The notes below the pieces were generated by a model. That model did no database searches and had not been told where the DNA came from. It saw nothing but the letters and a program-made list of their open reading frames with translations. 64,000 nt of DNA, from assembly GCF_900115755.1 (NCBI RefSeq), contig NZ_FOXQ01000018.1, forward strand, positions 1 through 64,000, given 5' to 3'. Positions 61,853-64,000 of this stretch are shown here, piece after piece (positions within the stretch are counted from its first letter, which is position 1; each line of letters starts with the position of its first letter). A program made the position numbers and the translations under genes. This stretch comes from Parafilimonas terrae. GTDB taxonomy: Bacteria; Bacteroidota; Bacteroidia; Chitinophagales; Chitinophagaceae.

Positions 61853-62059
61853 TTATTTTATTGTTCTTATTTCCGGGTCTTCCTTATCTTTTTGATCATT
61901 CTCTTTAGCCTTTTCTTCTATTTTATGCATTACTGAAGAAAAAGGCCCTCTCATGTGCTCTTGCGGATCGGTGGTGTTCAACGTTTCAGGATCGGGCTTA
62001 CTGCCCGCATTCTTATTGGAATTATCAGGCTGTACCTTTTCTCTTTTTTCGTCTGCCAT
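61853..62059 (-). CDS. Small hydrophilic protein, 68 aa
   Basis: This protein, starting MADEKREKVQPDNSNKNAG, is highly charged and Asp/Glu/Lys/Pro/Asn-rich, so probably disordered. I do not recognise a family. Its composition is like that of a stress-type or coat-type small protein, but that is a guess. It is convergent with the GIY-YIG array. Confidence 0.65.
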   Translation of the reverse strand: MADEKREKVQPDNSNKNAGSKPDPETLNTTDPQEHMRGPFSSVMHKIEEKAKENDQKDKEDPEIRTIK

Positions 62060-62250
62060 AATTTATGTTTTATCTTATATTCAACAAACTTTTTGCCAGC
62101 CTTATAATCCTAACAACAAATAACCCTTTTTATATCGATGTTATTGCTTTTTAAAATCCCGTTTGCTGTAGAATTAAATGGGCAAAACAAAACAGGGAAT
62201 CAAAAATGCATTTCGTTTATATTGCAACTCAATAAAATGCAGCATATAAT

Positions 62251-63459
62251 ATGAAAGCAAAAACCGGTGTATCGCTTGCTATAATGATGTTCCTGGAATA
62301 CTTTGTTTGGGGCGCATGGTATGTAACCATGGGCACATACATGGGTGAAAATTTACATTCAACAGGTTTGCAGGTTGGCGCAGCCTTCAGCGCTTTGGCT
62401 ATTGCCACCATGATCTCTCCTTTCTTTATCGGCATGATTGCAGACCGCTATTTCGCTGCTCAAAAAATAATGGGCGTATTTCATATTATTGGCGGCGCAT
62501 TATTAGTATTTGCAACAAAAGTTACAGACAATACTGCTTTTTACTGGATCATATTGCTGTATTCGCTGTTATATATGCCAACCATTGCATTAAGTAACAG
62601 CGTGGCTTTTCATCAAATGACAAATCCAGGCAAACAGTTTCCGTGGATTCGTGTATTTGGAACGCTCGGCTGGATTGTTGCAGGCTTATTAATAGGCTAT
62701 CTTGGTATTGAAAAAACGGCTAATACATTTTATATGGCAGCCGGCGTTTCTGTGCTGCTGGGTTTATTCAGTTTTGTTTTGCCCGACACGCCGCCCAAAG
62801 GAAAAAGTGCCGATGCAAGCGCTTCATCGGCATTAGGCACGCAGGCATTTGTATTATTTAAAAATACTTCCTATACCATTTTCTTTATTGCGGCCATTCT
62901 TGTATGTATTCCGCTTTCATTTTATTATGGCTTTGCCAATCCGTTTTTAAATGAAGTAGGCATGAATAATGCTGCGGGAAAAATGATTTTAGGCCAGGTT
63001 TCTGAAGGCGTATTCATTCTTGCCATACCATTTTTGTTTAATAGTATTGGCGTAAAGAAAATGCTATTGCTGGGCATGACCGCCTGGATTTTGCGCTATA
63101 TCTGTTTTGCTTATGGTAACGTGGGCGCTAATGAATGGATGTTATATGCCGGCATAGTTTTACATGGCGTATGTTATGACTTCTTTTTTGTAACCGGTTA
63201 TATGTACACAGAAAAGAAGGCCGGCGAAAAAATTAAAAATGCAGCACAGGGCTTGTTTACGTTTGCAACTTATGGCGTAGGCATGTTTATAGGCACATGG
63301 TTTTCCGGTGTTATAGTGGACAAGCACGTGATAAGCCCGGAACACCACGACTGGACAAAAATCTGGTTTGTACCTGCATATATCGCCATTGGCGTTTTAA
63401 TTTATTTCCTGCTGTTCTTCAGGGAGAAAAAAGATGCTGAGAAAGCTGCAAGCTATTAG
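62251..63459 (+). CDS. Nucleoside:proton symporter, NupG-like MFS
   Basis: The 402-residue protein has twelve membrane helices and NupG-type features: MMFLEYFVWGAWYVTMGTYMGENL at the start, IADRYFAAQKIMGVFHIIGG in the first loop, and WIRVFGTLGWIVAGLLIGYLGIE in helix 5. This family imports nucleosides with protons. Its last residues (AASY) and the TAG stop are encoded by the start of a heptamer array. Confidence 0.93.
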   Translation: MKAKTGVSLAIMMFLEYFVWGAWYVTMGTYMGENLHSTGLQVGAAFSALAIATMISPFFIGMIADRYFAAQKIMGVFHIIGGALLVFATKVTDNTAFYWIILLYSLLYMPTIALSNSVAFHQMTNPGKQFPWIRVFGTLGWIVAGLLIGYLGIEKTANTFYMAAGVSVLLGLFSFVLPDTPPKGKSADASASSALGTQAFVLFKNTSYTIFFIAAILVCIPLSFYYGFANPFLNEVGMNNAAGKMILGQVSEGVFILAIPFLFNSIGVKKMLLLGMTAWILRYICFAYGNVGANEWMLYAGIVLHGVCYDFFFVTGYMYTEKKAGEKIKNAAQGLFTFATYGVGMFIGTWFSGVIVDKHVISPEHHDWTKIWFVPAYIAIGVLIYFLLFFREKKDAEKAASY

Positions 63460-63503
63460 CTGTGCGCTTTCTATCGCTTGCAGCGTGAAGCTTGTGGCTT
63501 GAA
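63441..63503. repeat. Bipartite heptamer array over the nucleoside transporter stop codon
   Basis: Four 7-bp units with an NNNAGCT core (63441-63468) are followed by a 7-base link and four units with GCTTNNN-like cores (63476-63503) in the opposite sense. The two parts are roughly complementary, so the site can form a hairpin. The transporter stop codon lies within the first part. Confidence 0.75.
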
Positions 63504-63526
63504 GCAAAAAATAAAAACCATCTGTT

Positions 63527-63835
63527 ATGATAGTTCGTTTATGGCATGGGAAAACATCAACGGAGAACGCGGAAGCGTATATGAATTATATAATGCAAAC
63601 CGGCGTTAAAGATTATCGTGCAACGCCCGGCAATTTAAATGCGCAGGTTTGGCAAAAACAGGAAGGCGACATTACACATATATGGACGGTTTCGTGGTGG
63701 GTGAATATTGAAAGCATTCGTGCATTTGCAGGAAAGGATTATGAAAAGGCAAAATATTATAAAGAAGATAAAAAATATTTGCTGGAGCTTGAACCTACGG
63801 TGCAGCACTATGAATGTTTTGGCGAGATAAGATAA
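63527..63835 (+). CDS. Antibiotic-biosynthesis-monooxygenase-like dimeric barrel protein
   Basis: This 102-residue protein is a probable dimeric alpha/beta barrel: VRLWHGKTSTENAEAYMNYI, then DYRATPGNLNAQVWQKQEGDITHIWTVSWW and the C-terminal ELEPTVQHYECF. The ABM fold is used by small oxygenases and other enzymes. The reaction is unknown. Confidence 0.72.
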   Translation: MIVRLWHGKTSTENAEAYMNYIMQTGVKDYRATPGNLNAQVWQKQEGDITHIWTVSWWVNIESIRAFAGKDYEKAKYYKEDKKYLLELEPTVQHYECFGEIR

Positions 63836-63885
63836 AACAGATTTATTAACGGAATTGGAATTACTGCTCAGCGGGTTATACGTAT

Positions 63886-64000
63886 ATGAATACAGATGGC
63901 GGATTATCGCATAAACTGCATGGCCTCGACCATTTGCGTGCTTTTGCAATTGTCTATGTTTTCCTTTATCATTACGGAAGGTTCTTCCCACATCCGGAGT
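63886..64000 (+). CDS. Acyltransferase family 3 protein (OafA/YrhL-like), partial at the window end
   Basis: The first 38 residues are present. The reading GLDHLRAFAIVYVFLYHYG matches the start of integral-membrane acyltransferases that acylate sugars or lipopolysaccharide: helix 1 with LDxLRAxA and the YHY histidine. The rest lies outside the window. Confidence 0.85.
   Translation, partial: MNTDGGLSHKLHGLDHLRAFAIVYVFLYHYGRFFPHPE

Noticed and set aside
61639-61908. Open frame starting MDRASRFLIGKVIGSNPIRI
   Set aside because: Its first part is just the translation of the tRNA-like sequence and the rest covers the decayed GIY-YIG copy, so it is not a separate gene.

Overview
The window looks like chromosomal DNA from a Bacteroidota member, most likely a Chitinophagaceae-type bacterium. 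This is inferred from gene content: type IX secretion (T9SS) sorting domains, a PorP/SprF-family protein, DUF4290, a LytS/LytTR pair, the division/cell-wall gene order and moderate-to-low GC. No rRNA gene or taxonomic marker was available to confirm it.

Layout. 1-2.7 kb is an AT-rich accessory stretch with two uncharacterised genes and a Shedu-like (DUF4263) nuclease that carries a receiver-like N-terminus. 2.7-9.5 kb holds an Lrp regulator with an EamA exporter, a Bcr/CflA-type exporter, a Crp-like regulator with an ABA4-like and another membrane protein, a beta-lactamase-fold hydrolase and ExbD. 9.9-26.8 kb is a complete minus-strand dcw cluster in the order mraZ-rsmH-ftsL-ftsI-murE-mraY-murD-ftsW-murG-murC-ftsQ-ftsA-ftsZ. 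27-32 kb has queA, a lipid A-type acyltransferase, nadB, a DUF1328 protein and fabI. 32-40 kb has a LolA-like secreted protein, two amidohydrolase genes separated by a small four-helix-bundle gene, a GNAT and a Tat-exported Gfo/Idh oxidoreductase. 40-49 kb has a metzincin-like protein, a 15-PKD-repeat T9SS cargo with its PorP/SprF partner, a sorting-domain-only protein and murB. 49-55 kb has DUF4290, lemA with two TPM genes, eno-divIC and nth. 55-60.9 kb has a degenerate LytS-type kinase facing an intact LytS/LytTR pair, then mgtC, an SDR gene and ung. 61-64 kb has tRNA-Arg(TCT) followed by a tandem GIY-YIG/tRNA-like array, a nucleoside transporter, a monooxygenase-like protein and the start of an acyltransferase.

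How the genes work together. The dcw cluster plus distant murB covers most of lipid II synthesis and the septal machinery, with a second septal coiled-coil protein (DivIC/FtsB) beside eno. Genes for the PKD protein, PorP/SprF and sorting-domain proteins form a T9SS export neighbourhood. LemA and two TPM proteins form an envelope operon.

What stands out. First, at least nine intergenic sites, and one site inside queA, carry short tandem arrays of degenerate 7- or 8-bp units, much like the heptanucleotide STRR repeats known from cyanobacteria. Many abut or supply stop codons, and two sets are arranged as inverted pairs, one bracketing the four-helix-bundle gene. Second, a GIY-YIG ORF is fused at its 3' end to a tRNA-like sequence, present in two nearly identical 335-bp units plus a decayed third copy downstream of a real tRNA-Arg gene. 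Third, a 32-bp inverted repeat brackets the mraY-ftsL block. Fourth, a Shedu-like defence protein carries a probable pseudo-receiver domain.
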